NCBI GenBank assembly: GCA_007135635.1
Contig: SLIO01000197.1
Coordinates: 1-8,146 of the forward strand
Length of the DNA: 8,146 bases
Reading direction: 5' to 3'
Source of the DNA: Methylomicrobium sp.
Lineage (GTDB): Bacteria > Pseudomonadota > Gammaproteobacteria > Methylococcales > Methylomonadaceae
Made by a program: the position numbers and the translations under genes. How positions within the stretch are numbered: position 1 is the first letter of the stretch; each line of letters starts with the position of its first letter. The notes under the pieces are model-generated. The model was not told where the DNA came from. It saw only the letters and a list, made by a program, of their open reading frames with translations, and made no database searches. Shown in pieces: positions 1 to 5,769 of the stretch.

Positions 1-1166
1 AAATGAGCGAAGCGCTTGTCTTGTTCTCCATATCCGGCTTGGTATTGCGATTCGATTTCAAACCCGATTTCCTCTTCTCGGCTCGGTTTGAAAACGCGGT
101 AGCCGTACATATTGAAATCGCGGTCGCCATTGGAGTTGGAATGACCGATGTAATTTAATTCGGCGCGAAGCCAGGGCAGGCTATCAATGGGCGGCAATAA
201 CAGATAAGTGCCCCACATCGAGCTTTCATTCTCATCCAATACCGAATCCAGCTTTTCCATGTCTTTATCGACCGGCCAAACGGCGAAGCTTTGCGTGCGA
301 AAACTATCTTGAGATTCTCCAATAGTCCAATAGACGCCGTCATAGGAATTGGTCGTGTTGCGAAAATTGTTTCGCGCTATCCAGCGACCGCGCCCCAAAT
401 CCATGTTGACGCGACCGAATCGAATTTCGGTGGGTAGGTCTAGGCCGAAAAATTGTTTGAAATGGAAATCCAGGTGTAATTGTTGAATATCCGTTTTATT
501 GATATGGTTTGCGCTGACATTGGAGTCTTCTTCGGTCAAGTTTACTCGTGAATCTTGAAGTTCGACCGTAAAACGAAGCGGGTCCAAAATGTCTTTGATT
601 GCGAACATGACACGAGTACGGTGACTGAGTTGTTGGTCGACCGATCGCAGACCGCGGCGAAATTGTCCGTTCATGTATTCGTATCGTGTTCGGTGTTCTC
701 CGCCAATGATCAGCCAAGACGGCGCGCCGGCCAGCTCGGAAAAGTAACCTGGGTGTGCCTGGAAATCTTCACTGATTTCATCGTAATAACCGATGACTCG
801 GTAATCGATTTTAAGTTTGCGTTGCATACGAGACCTTTTCCATCTATGGGGTACGATCTCGGTATCTTTTTCAAGCCATGCATCGACGGCTTCTTCAATT
901 GCCGCATCTTCGGTTTTTTGATCAACGGTGTCTATTAACTGATAATCGCATGCGTCCATGCCTTCTAAGTCCATATCTGGAGTGCAAGGCTCTATTTCTG
1001 TGTCAATCTCTGTTTCTATTTCAGTTTCTAATTCCGCCTTGACTGAGTCGAGTGCGTTATCCACCCGTGGGGGAGCGGTTTCGGCGAAGGAAATTAATGG
1101 GTAAAAATAAGCTATGCATAAAACGAAGCATTGCGCATAACGCAAGGAATTTAGATTATTTAACAT
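1..1166 (-). CDS. Alginate-export-family outer-membrane porin, partial (C-terminus beyond left edge)
   Basis: An uninterrupted minus-strand frame from ATG at 1166-1164 to the window edge gives 388 complete codons without a stop; the C-terminus is missing. Residues 1-28 look like a Sec signal peptide (hydrophobic FVLCIAYFYPLISFA, likely cleaved after SFA), so the product should be exported. Residues 36-100 are strongly acidic, with an ETEI/DTEI mini-repeat at 47-59 and two Cys (61, 73). From about residue 110 alternating beta-strand-like sequence begins. It carries the family pattern of a GGEHRTRYEYM strand, then LSHRTRVMF, FTVELQDSR, IRFGRVNMDLG and SYDGVYW, as in alginate_exp (AlgE-like) beta-barrels. 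Family members are outer-membrane channels, some for anionic polysaccharide, many of unknown substrate. No alginate biosynthesis gene is visible, so the substrate is open. No Shine-Dalgarno precedes the ATG; the start rests on the signal peptide. Family call good, substrate unknown. Confidence -1.
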   Translation of the reverse strand, partial: MLNNLNSLRYAQCFVLCIAYFYPLISFAETAPPRVDNALDSVKAELETEIETEIDTEIEPCTPDMDLEGMDACDYQLIDTVDQKTEDAAIEEAVDAWLEKDTEIVPHRWKRSRMQRKLKIDYRVIGYYDEISEDFQAHPGYFSELAGAPSWLIIGGEHRTRYEYMNGQFRRGLRSVDQQLSHRTRVMFAIKDILDPLRFTVELQDSRVNLTEEDSNVSANHINKTDIQQLHLDFHFKQFFGLDLPTEIRFGRVNMDLGRGRWIARNNFRNTTNSYDGVYWTIGESQDSFRTQSFAVWPVDKDMEKLDSVLDENESSMWGTYLLLPPIDSLPWLRAELNYIGHSNSNGDRDFNMYGYRVFKPSREEEIGFEIESQYQAGYGEQDKRFAH

Positions 1167-1191
1167 AAAAGAGAGGAGGTATAAGTCTGAA

Positions 1192-1219
1192 ATTAAAAAA
1201 AATTATCAGGCGATGTCAG
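1192..1219 (-). promoter_or_regulatory. Candidate sigma-70 promoter of the porin gene
   Basis: On the minus strand CTGACA (1219-1214, five of six to TTGACA) and TTTAAT (1197-1192, five of six to TATAAT) are separated by 16 nt. Transcription would start near 1185 and leave a leader of about 20 nt before the ATG at 1166. This is consensus matching by eye; the region is AT-rich, so chance matches are possible. Confidence -1.
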
Positions 1220-1235
1220 AAATTCATGATTTCTG
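1217..1235. promoter_or_regulatory. Inverted repeat overlapping the porin -35 box (candidate operator)
   Basis: CAGAAAT (1217-1223) and ATTTCTG (1229-1235) are a perfect 7-bp inverted repeat separated by TCATG. Its left arm covers part of the proposed -35 hexamer of the porin promoter. A dyad of this size and place fits a dimeric repressor or activator site. It is not followed by a T-run in the porin direction, so it is unlikely to be a terminator. Which regulator would bind is unknown. Confidence -1.
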
Positions 1236-1481
1236 CAGAAAAAAGTGCATGAAGCGACGAATTCTCTCCCTTCTTAGTGGAGAATCGATTAGTTTTTAGG
1301 TGTCCTGTTCCTAAATCATCAAAATTCGATTCGACAAGTAAAGTAAGTTGGGATTTAGGGGCTGGAGGTTTGGCGGCACTATGAATGATGTGAATGTGGA
1401 CTTAACTAGACCAAAAATCCTCCAAACACCTCGGCGCTTCCATATGATAATGCCGAAATATAAATTGAATGAACAATATAT

Positions 1482-1552
1482 CATATTGTTCATATTGTTC
1501 ATATTGTTCATATTGTTCATATTGTTCATATTGTTCATATTGTTCATATTGT
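1482..1552. repeat. 9-bp tandem repeat (catattgtt), seven full copies plus a partial copy
   Basis: The unit catattgtt repeats perfectly from 1482 to 1544, with an eighth copy of 8 bases at 1545-1552. Just before it GAACAATAT (1471-1479) is the reverse complement of ATATTGTTC (1483-1491), so the array opens with an inverted copy and could fold as a hairpin. Being a multiple of three, the unit would encode repeating tripeptides (NNM, EQY or ILF) if translated, but no real gene contains it. Perfect identity between copies suggests recent slippage expansion. Confidence -1.
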
Positions 1553-1723
1553 AAGAATATCCAGCAACTGCTGTAAGTTGACCTTTTTACAGTCAATTCG
1601 TTTCATTGATAAATGAAAGTATCTGTAATCAGGTAGGCGATTGTCTATGTTCGGTTCGGCCCCCACCGTTTCATATCAAAGCATGCAGCCGAATAGAGCG
1701 AGTTGGCATTCGAAATATGATGA

Positions 1724-2047
1724 GTCGAAAATACCTTTGCCGGTATCGTCGGCTTAGGCTCTAATTTCGAAGGTTTCCAAATCACGCAACCGGGCAACGC
1801 CAACATGCAGGTCGCGATACAATTGGTACTGCAAGAATCGGGTTTGGAGCTTGCGGCAATCGGTTATGTCAGTGCGCAAGGCACCGCTACAGATTTAGGC
1901 GACATATCAGAAAGTCATTCCAGGGCTGCCGTGTTGGGCAACAAGATTCCGATCAGCTCAATGAAAAGTTATACTGGCCATACGCTCGGCGCTTGCGGTT
2001 CGATTGAATCTTGGTCAGCGGCCCGGATGATGAATTGCACTTGTTAG
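1724..2047 (+). pseudogene. Beta-ketoacyl-ACP synthase remnant (C-terminal part only)
   Basis: In this frame, open from a TGA at 1721-1723 to a TAG at 2045-2047, the translation resembles the C-terminal half of a FabF-type condensing enzyme: AGIVGLGSNFEG, then ITQPGNANMQVAIQLVL, then IGYVSAQGTATDLGDISES, ISSMKSYTGHTLGACGSIESW and MMN. Intact enzymes run to about 400 residues. Here the N-terminal half with the nucleophilic Cys is absent, and the frame stops just after MMN, short of the usual C-terminus. The catalytic His of the HGTAT motif is Gln (AQGTAT). The second His region (KSYTGHTLGACG) is preserved. An ATG at 1805 could start an 80-residue peptide, but it could not act as a synthase. 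The remnant presumably derives from a fatty-acid, aryl-polyene or polyketide synthase gene. Upstream sequence shows no further homology in any frame that I can recognise. Confidence -1.
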
Positions 2048-2127
2048 TCGAATCCGCGTGAGTAATAATTTCGCTTTCTGCGGCATAAATAACTATTTGA
2101 TTTTTAATCGGGTTTGAGCATTCAGTT

Positions 2128-3108
2128 ATGGTGAAAATAATGACCGTGACCGCCAATTCGGCAATCGATTTATTGCTCGAAGTCGAAAGTTTAGTGCCGG
2201 GCGAAACGCTGTCGGCCCTTCGCGCCAAGGAGTTTGCCTGCGGCAAAGGCATCAATGTCGCGAAGGCTATCGAGTCGCTGGGGCATGCCGTTTTATGTTT
2301 GGGCTTTGCGGGAGAGCGCTCAATCGATGCATTTCATGTCCTGCAAACCGAGCGGTTTAAAACCGATTTGACCGAGGTGTCCGGCAAGACGCGCACCAAT
2401 ATTACGCTGCATGATTCGGCGAGCGGACGGGAAACGCATATTCGAACCGCAGGATTCAGCGTGACGCAAGACGATTGCCGCCGTTTATGCGAAACCGTCA
2501 AGTCTTATGCCGAGCCAGGCGATATCGTGATAATTTCCGGCAGTCTGCCGCCTGGCGCGCCGGACGATTTCTATCGAAATCTCATCGAAATCTGCCGTGA
2601 ACGTGGGATGACAACCTTTTTGGATGCCAGCGGCCCCGGCTTGACTCTCGGCATCGAAGCCAAGCCCGATGCGATCAAGCCGAATCAACAAGAACTCGAA
2701 GCCTTGCTCGGCAAGTCCTTGCCGGACGAACGCAGTATCGCCGAAGCTTCCAGAGAACTGGTCAGTCAAGGTATTCAACGGGTTTATGTTTCGCGAGGCG
2801 AGCACGGCTGCATTGCCGCCTGCGAGAATATGACGATATCGGCTTATTTGAATACAGCGCCCGAGAAAATCGTCAGTCGCGTCGGCTGCGGCGATGCACT
2901 GGTGGCCGGTTTGGCGGTCGCGGCGCGGCAAGGTCTGGATGCGGAGGCCGCGTTGAGACTGGGCGTAGCTTGCGGTACGGCGAATCTATTTTCGCTGGAA
3001 CCGGGCCGGTTCGAATCGGCCCGAGTCAATGATATTAACTCGCGTATCGTGGTTGAGGATATCCTGACTCTAAATTCGGCAGTTAGGCCACTAAAAGCAC
3101 GAAAGTAA
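2128..3108 (+). CDS. PfkB-family hexose-phosphate kinase (1-phosphofructokinase / tagatose-6-phosphate kinase type)
   Basis: This is a complete 326-residue cytoplasmic ribokinase-fold kinase; 1-phosphofructokinases are usually about 310. Visible family signatures are an N-terminal TVTANSAID (family TxNPAxD, with Ser for Pro), the sugar-binding GKGINVAKAIESLG (39-52), TRTNITLHD (88-96), SGSLPPGAP (137-145), DASG (166-169), the KPNQQELEALLG box (184-195), VSRGEHG (221-227) and the anion-hole/catalytic loop VGCGDALVAG (252-261), with Asp256 as the expected catalytic base. Family members phosphorylate fructose-1-phosphate or tagatose-6-phosphate with ATP to the bisphosphate. Sequence alone does not fix the substrate, and no fructose PTS genes lie beside it. 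ATG 2140 is an alternative start: it has GGTGA just upstream and would give a family-like N-terminus; ATG 2128 has only a weak ribosome site. The Cys in GCGD replaces the commoner Ala or Ser. The last 15 or so residues look like a non-conserved tail. Nothing indicates an operon with its neighbours. Confidence -1.
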   Translation: MVKIMTVTANSAIDLLLEVESLVPGETLSALRAKEFACGKGINVAKAIESLGHAVLCLGFAGERSIDAFHVLQTERFKTDLTEVSGKTRTNITLHDSASGRETHIRTAGFSVTQDDCRRLCETVKSYAEPGDIVIISGSLPPGAPDDFYRNLIEICRERGMTTFLDASGPGLTLGIEAKPDAIKPNQQELEALLGKSLPDERSIAEASRELVSQGIQRVYVSRGEHGCIAACENMTISAYLNTAPEKIVSRVGCGDALVAGLAVAARQGLDAEAALRLGVACGTANLFSLEPGRFESARVNDINSRIVVEDILTLNSAVRPLKARK

Positions 3109-3127
3109 TCAATGGTTTGCAAAGTAT

Positions 3128-3229
3128 AGTAATTGAATGTTTTCGTGATCTTCGTGGACAAAATGCGTTATCCTAGAAAAAGTATTTCACCATGAAGATC
3201 ATAAAGAATAAGAAGTTAATTCAATTACT
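3128..3229. repeat. Imperfect long inverted repeat (REP/MITE-like element)
   Basis: The outer arms agtaattgaat (3128-3138) and attcaattact (3219-3229) are perfect reverse complements. The inner arms tttcgtgatcttcgtgg (3141-3157) and ccatgaagatcataaag (3190-3206) are near-perfect complements, differing at a few transition-type positions. The right side carries about a dozen extra bases between inner and outer arms. It begins 20 bp after the kinase stop. There is no coding capacity and no evident target-site duplication. The symmetric arms with transition-type mismatches suggest an ageing miniature or palindromic repeat. It might also act as a transcript 3'-end structure, although no T-run follows. 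Confidence -1.
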
Positions 3230-3388
3230 TGTCATTTGTTTGTGTGCAACTTTCGCTATATTGTAGTTTTTGCGACTACCACTGGCCCCTGCTTGGACAC
3301 TTGGCTTCGGCAAGCTGAAGCATCTTGCTAATCAGGAAATATTTTTGAAATTGTTGGTGTTCAATAGGCTATTAAGCGCCAGGTGTAG

Positions 3389-3458
3389 GGTGCGCATCGC
3401 GCACCAGGGGCGGGAGCTCTTGTCGGTTGGTCACCGTGCATAGGTGCGCAATGCGCAC
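3389..3458. repeat. Pair of short GTGCGC/GCGCAC palindromes (REP-like)
   Basis: GGTGCG-catcg-CGCACC (3389-3405) and GTGCGCA-a-TGCGCAC (3444-3458) are two near-perfect GC-rich palindromes with the same core, 38 bp apart, in an otherwise AT-moderate interval. Palindromes of this GGTGCGC...GCGCACC type recur as dispersed extragenic repeats in many proteobacterial genomes. That classification comes from memory of such sequences; the symmetry itself is visible. Confidence -1.
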
Positions 3459-3654
3459 TCTGCGGCTCAGGGATCGTCAAGCGATTGCGAAGGCTCGATT
3501 TCGAACCCGACAAACTTCTTTTCTATCATGATTCGAAGAAAGTGTTTTGCCGATGTTTGGCAAAGGGCGGTTTAGGCTTGAGGTTTTCGATTCTTGTCAC
3601 CGACCCCTTCCTAAGCGATTGCGGTTAAGTAAAAACAGGACGTTATTTTCGACC

Positions 3655-3682
3655 ATATCCTGAGGATTTTTTCTAAGGATAT
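3655..3682. terminator. Weak hairpin between convergent genes (possible terminator)
   Basis: ATATCCT (3655-3661) and AGGATAT (3676-3682) pair perfectly around a 14-nt loop that contains TTTTTT on the plus strand. It lies 45 bp past the end of the diguanylate cyclase gene, which reads toward it. The stem is AT-rich, and no T-run follows the stem in either direction, so it is a poor intrinsic terminator. Confidence -1.
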
Positions 3683-3727
3683 TGAATTATTGGGCTGCGC
3701 TCGTTGGATTGCGTCCGTCTTAGACCT

Positions 3728-4960
3728 TTATTTCTCGTAGAGCTCGACCCGGTTTCGGCCGTTTTTCTTGGCTCTATATAATGCTTTGTCGGCTAGGTCC
3801 AATAATTCGCCTGGGGTGTTCGAGTTGATCGGGATCGCCGTCGCGACTCCTAGACTCAAAGTGACATAGCGTGAAATGGGCGAATTCGGATGCCTCAATT
3901 TCCTGTTTTCGACCGCGGCTCTCAGTTTTTCGGCCAGCGCCAGACTTTGTTCGGCATCACAGGACGTGACCACGCAAAACTCCTCGCCGCCGTAACGGCA
4001 GACGATATCTTCAGAGCGTTTCAAATATAATTTCAGGACCCTGGCTAATTTGATCAGGCATTTGTCGCCTGCGGTATGACCTTCGGCATCGTTGTAATTC
4101 TTGAAATAATCGATGTCGAGCATGATGATCGATAGCGGATACTGGTGGCGCATCGCGTGTTGCCATTCTTTTTGTACATGTTGATCGTAATAGCGCCGGT
4201 TTGGCAGGCCGGTCAACGAATCGATGAAAGCTAGGCGCAACATCGATTTAGCGAATTTGAGCTGTTTATTGACGCTACGTTCGGACGCATGAAACGCAAT
4301 CAGCATCAGCAGGCCGATACTGGCGATGCTGGCATGTAACAGATACACATGGCGTAACTGTCCATCGACATAGGGCATGATCTTGTCTTGCGGTATGCTG
4401 ACGCTGATGCCGCCGCGGATATCGCCCAATTGATGGTCCTTATGGCAGCGCAGACAGGACTCGTTGATTTTCAATGGTGCCATGTAGCGGTAAAAAGGCA
4501 GGTCATGCAGCTGGGCAATCTGCATTATGTTCGGTTCGCCTCGCTCGAACGCCTGAAGGGCGTTTGCCTCCCATTCGTCCGGTTGGTTTTCGGGGCGTTT
4601 CGGATTCAAACTGGTGATACTGAACTGAATGCTGGAGCGGTCTTTTTCCATTTCAGCCAGTTGCCGTGTCATGTAGGCAGGATTGATCAGGGTCAGTCGG
4701 CGGCCGTCGACCGTGACGATGTCGCGCTCGGGAACATCGAGATACGGATTTGGCGGGGTTTGCTCGCTAACTGGGACATAAACGCCGCCGTATTCGGCAT
4801 TCCAGTGCCGCATCGTGACGAGATGGTTGAAAAACAATTGGCCCTGGGCGAAAGCGATGTTTTTTGCGGTTGAGTGCACGCCATTGATTTGCATCAATAG
4901 TGAAATCGCATTCAATGCCAACCAAAGCAATGCAAAAAATAAAAAGACCTTCGTTCTCAT
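3728..4960 (-). CDS. Membrane diguanylate cyclase with periplasmic DUF3365/Tll0287-like c-type haem sensor domain
   Basis: The 410-residue product should make cyclic di-GMP from two GTP in response to a periplasmic, probably redox or ligand, signal. TM1 is at about 5-23. The sensor spans 24-204 with the DUF3365-type RHWNAEYGGVYVP (51-63), NPAYMTRQ (93-100) and CLRCH (169-173), a CxxCH haem-c attachment site. TM2 is at about 206-224, so the sensor is periplasmic, where haem c is attached. The GGDEF domain follows from about 240: DSLTGLPNRR (247-256), metal-binding DIDYF (282-286), intact GGEEF (324-328). An RSED motif (315-318) lies exactly five residues before it, the position of the product-inhibition I-site. 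All catalytic features are present, so an active, feedback-inhibited enzyme is expected. It lies 76 nt downstream of the DUF72 gene on the same strand and may share its transcript or have its own promoter. The ribosome site before ATG 4960 is weak. It ends the four-gene run and converges on the kinase gene. Confidence -1.
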   Translation of the reverse strand: MRTKVFLFFALLWLALNAISLLMQINGVHSTAKNIAFAQGQLFFNHLVTMRHWNAEYGGVYVPVSEQTPPNPYLDVPERDIVTVDGRRLTLINPAYMTRQLAEMEKDRSSIQFSITSLNPKRPENQPDEWEANALQAFERGEPNIMQIAQLHDLPFYRYMAPLKINESCLRCHKDHQLGDIRGGISVSIPQDKIMPYVDGQLRHVYLLHASIASIGLLMLIAFHASERSVNKQLKFAKSMLRLAFIDSLTGLPNRRYYDQHVQKEWQHAMRHQYPLSIIMLDIDYFKNYNDAEGHTAGDKCLIKLARVLKLYLKRSEDIVCRYGGEEFCVVTSCDAEQSLALAEKLRAAVENRKLRHPNSPISRYVTLSLGVATAIPINSNTPGELLDLADKALYRAKKNGRNRVELYEK

Positions 4961-5036
4961 AACAGATCACATACTAAATCGCCGCTGATTATGATAACCG
5001 AGACCGGCCTTGGGATAGTGAAAATGCGCATTGATT

Positions 5037-5768
5037 TTAACGATTCAATGTTAAGTTTTTAAGAAACTGCGCATTGAAAGGTGCGGCACAGCCGGCGTCA
5101 TTGTCGAAATAGACATGCACGCTTTTACATTGATGCCGCCATTCTTCGATCTTATCGGCCCAATGCGTCAATTCCGTTTCGGAATAAGACGATGCATAGG
5201 TTTGGGGGCGGCCATGCAGGCGAATATAAACCAGATCGGTCGTCACGCGATACCACAAGGGCCAGTCTCCTGCATCGGACTGGCAAACCGCGATGCCTGC
5301 CCTGGTCAATCGGTCGGCTGTGTCGTCGGCGAACCAGGAGGCGTGTCGGAATTCGATGACATGTCGGGTTTCGGGCCATTCCCGCAAGGCTTCGATGAAA
5401 CCTTCCAATCGAGGCAGGTCTTTTTTGAATTGGCGCGATAGTTGCCAGAGTACGGCCGAAAGCTTGCCGTTTAATGATTCGGCATGCTGTTTCTCGATCA
5501 ATACTGAATTTTCGGGATCCTTGAGTTTTTTGTGGTGCGTCAGATAGCGGTTCGCCTTCAGCGCAAACATGAACGCTGCGGGGGTTTCTTCATGCCATTT
5601 CTCGAATGTCGACGCTCTTTGCAGTCGATAGAAGGTGCCGTTGATTTCGACGGCGTTGAAACGTTCTGCATAGAACTTGAGCCAGTCTGTTTGTGCTGTC
5701 TTTTGATAGAAACACTCCCGCCAATGCCGATAACTCCAGCCGCTGGTACCGATATAAAGCTCGGCCAC
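5037..5768 (-). CDS. DUF72 / YecE-family protein
   Basis: A complete 243-residue protein of the DUF72 (YecE) family, whose known structures are TIM-barrel folds and whose biochemical role is unestablished. Family landmarks are LYIGTSGWSYRHW (4-16), FNAVEINGTFYRL (37-49), FALKANRYLTHHKKL (68-82), the LWQLS strand (107-111; often LFQLPP in relatives), HVIEFRHASWF (136-146), VYIRLHGR (180-187) and the C-terminal VYFDNDAGCAAPFNA (219-233). The length is typical. There is no signal peptide or membrane segment, so it should be cytoplasmic. The start is GTG (5768-5766), one base after the rtcB stop codon, with AAGGG (5778-5774) five bases upstream inside the rtcB end. That arrangement implies co-transcription and probably translational coupling with the RNA ligase. 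A function in RNA or nucleotide metabolism is therefore an attractive guess, but only from context. Confidence -1.
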   Translation of the reverse strand: MAELYIGTSGWSYRHWRECFYQKTAQTDWLKFYAERFNAVEINGTFYRLQRASTFEKWHEETPAAFMFALKANRYLTHHKKLKDPENSVLIEKQHAESLNGKLSAVLWQLSRQFKKDLPRLEGFIEALREWPETRHVIEFRHASWFADDTADRLTRAGIAVCQSDAGDWPLWYRVTTDLVYIRLHGRPQTYASSYSETELTHWADKIEEWRHQCKSVHVYFDNDAGCAAPFNAQFLKNLTLNR

Positions 5769-5769
5769 G

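Larger units (their letters stand above)
1167..1723. other. Gene-free interval between porin and ketoacyl synthase remnant
   Basis: I see no credible gene in these 557 bp. Short open frames on both strands run through the 9-bp repeat near 1482-1552 and stay open only because the repeat has no stop in several frames; their other parts match no family I recognise. The left end holds the porin promoter and dyad. ATTCTC (1261-1266) and GAGAAT (1280-1285) form a weak hairpin with a 13-nt loop and a short T-run downstream, of doubtful meaning. The stretch 1553-1723 shows nothing I can assign. Confidence -1.
3109..3727. other. Repeat-rich interval between convergent genes
   Basis: About 620 bp between the 3' ends of the kinase and diguanylate cyclase genes contain no convincing coding frame on either strand. 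The interval carries the inverted-repeat element at 3128-3229, the palindromes at 3389-3458 and a weak hairpin at 3655-3682. The 11-mer aagcgattgcg occurs twice (near 3479 and 3614). It looks like a landing zone for small non-coding repeats. Confidence -1.

Noticed and set aside
1171..1215. Plus-strand gene start after the strong GAGAGGAGGT.
   Set aside because: The nearest ATG is more than 30 nt downstream and no coding frame of note follows.
1482..1552. CRISPR array.
   Set aside because: Units are 9 bp, contiguous and without spacers; no cas genes nearby.
1311..1596. Three overlapping short frames rich in NNM, EQY or ILF tripeptide repeats.
   Set aside because: They exist only because the 9-bp repeat has no stop in several frames. 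No ribosome site or family similarity outside the repeat.
2013..2060. Frame ending SGPDDELHLLVESA, possibly the tail of another gene.
   Set aside because: It overlaps the ketoacyl synthase frame, which continues with plausible homology (MMN) through the same bases. Too short to assign.
4388..4873. A 161-codon plus-strand frame opposite the diguanylate cyclase.
   Set aside because: Lies antisense to a well-supported sensor domain and shows no family features.
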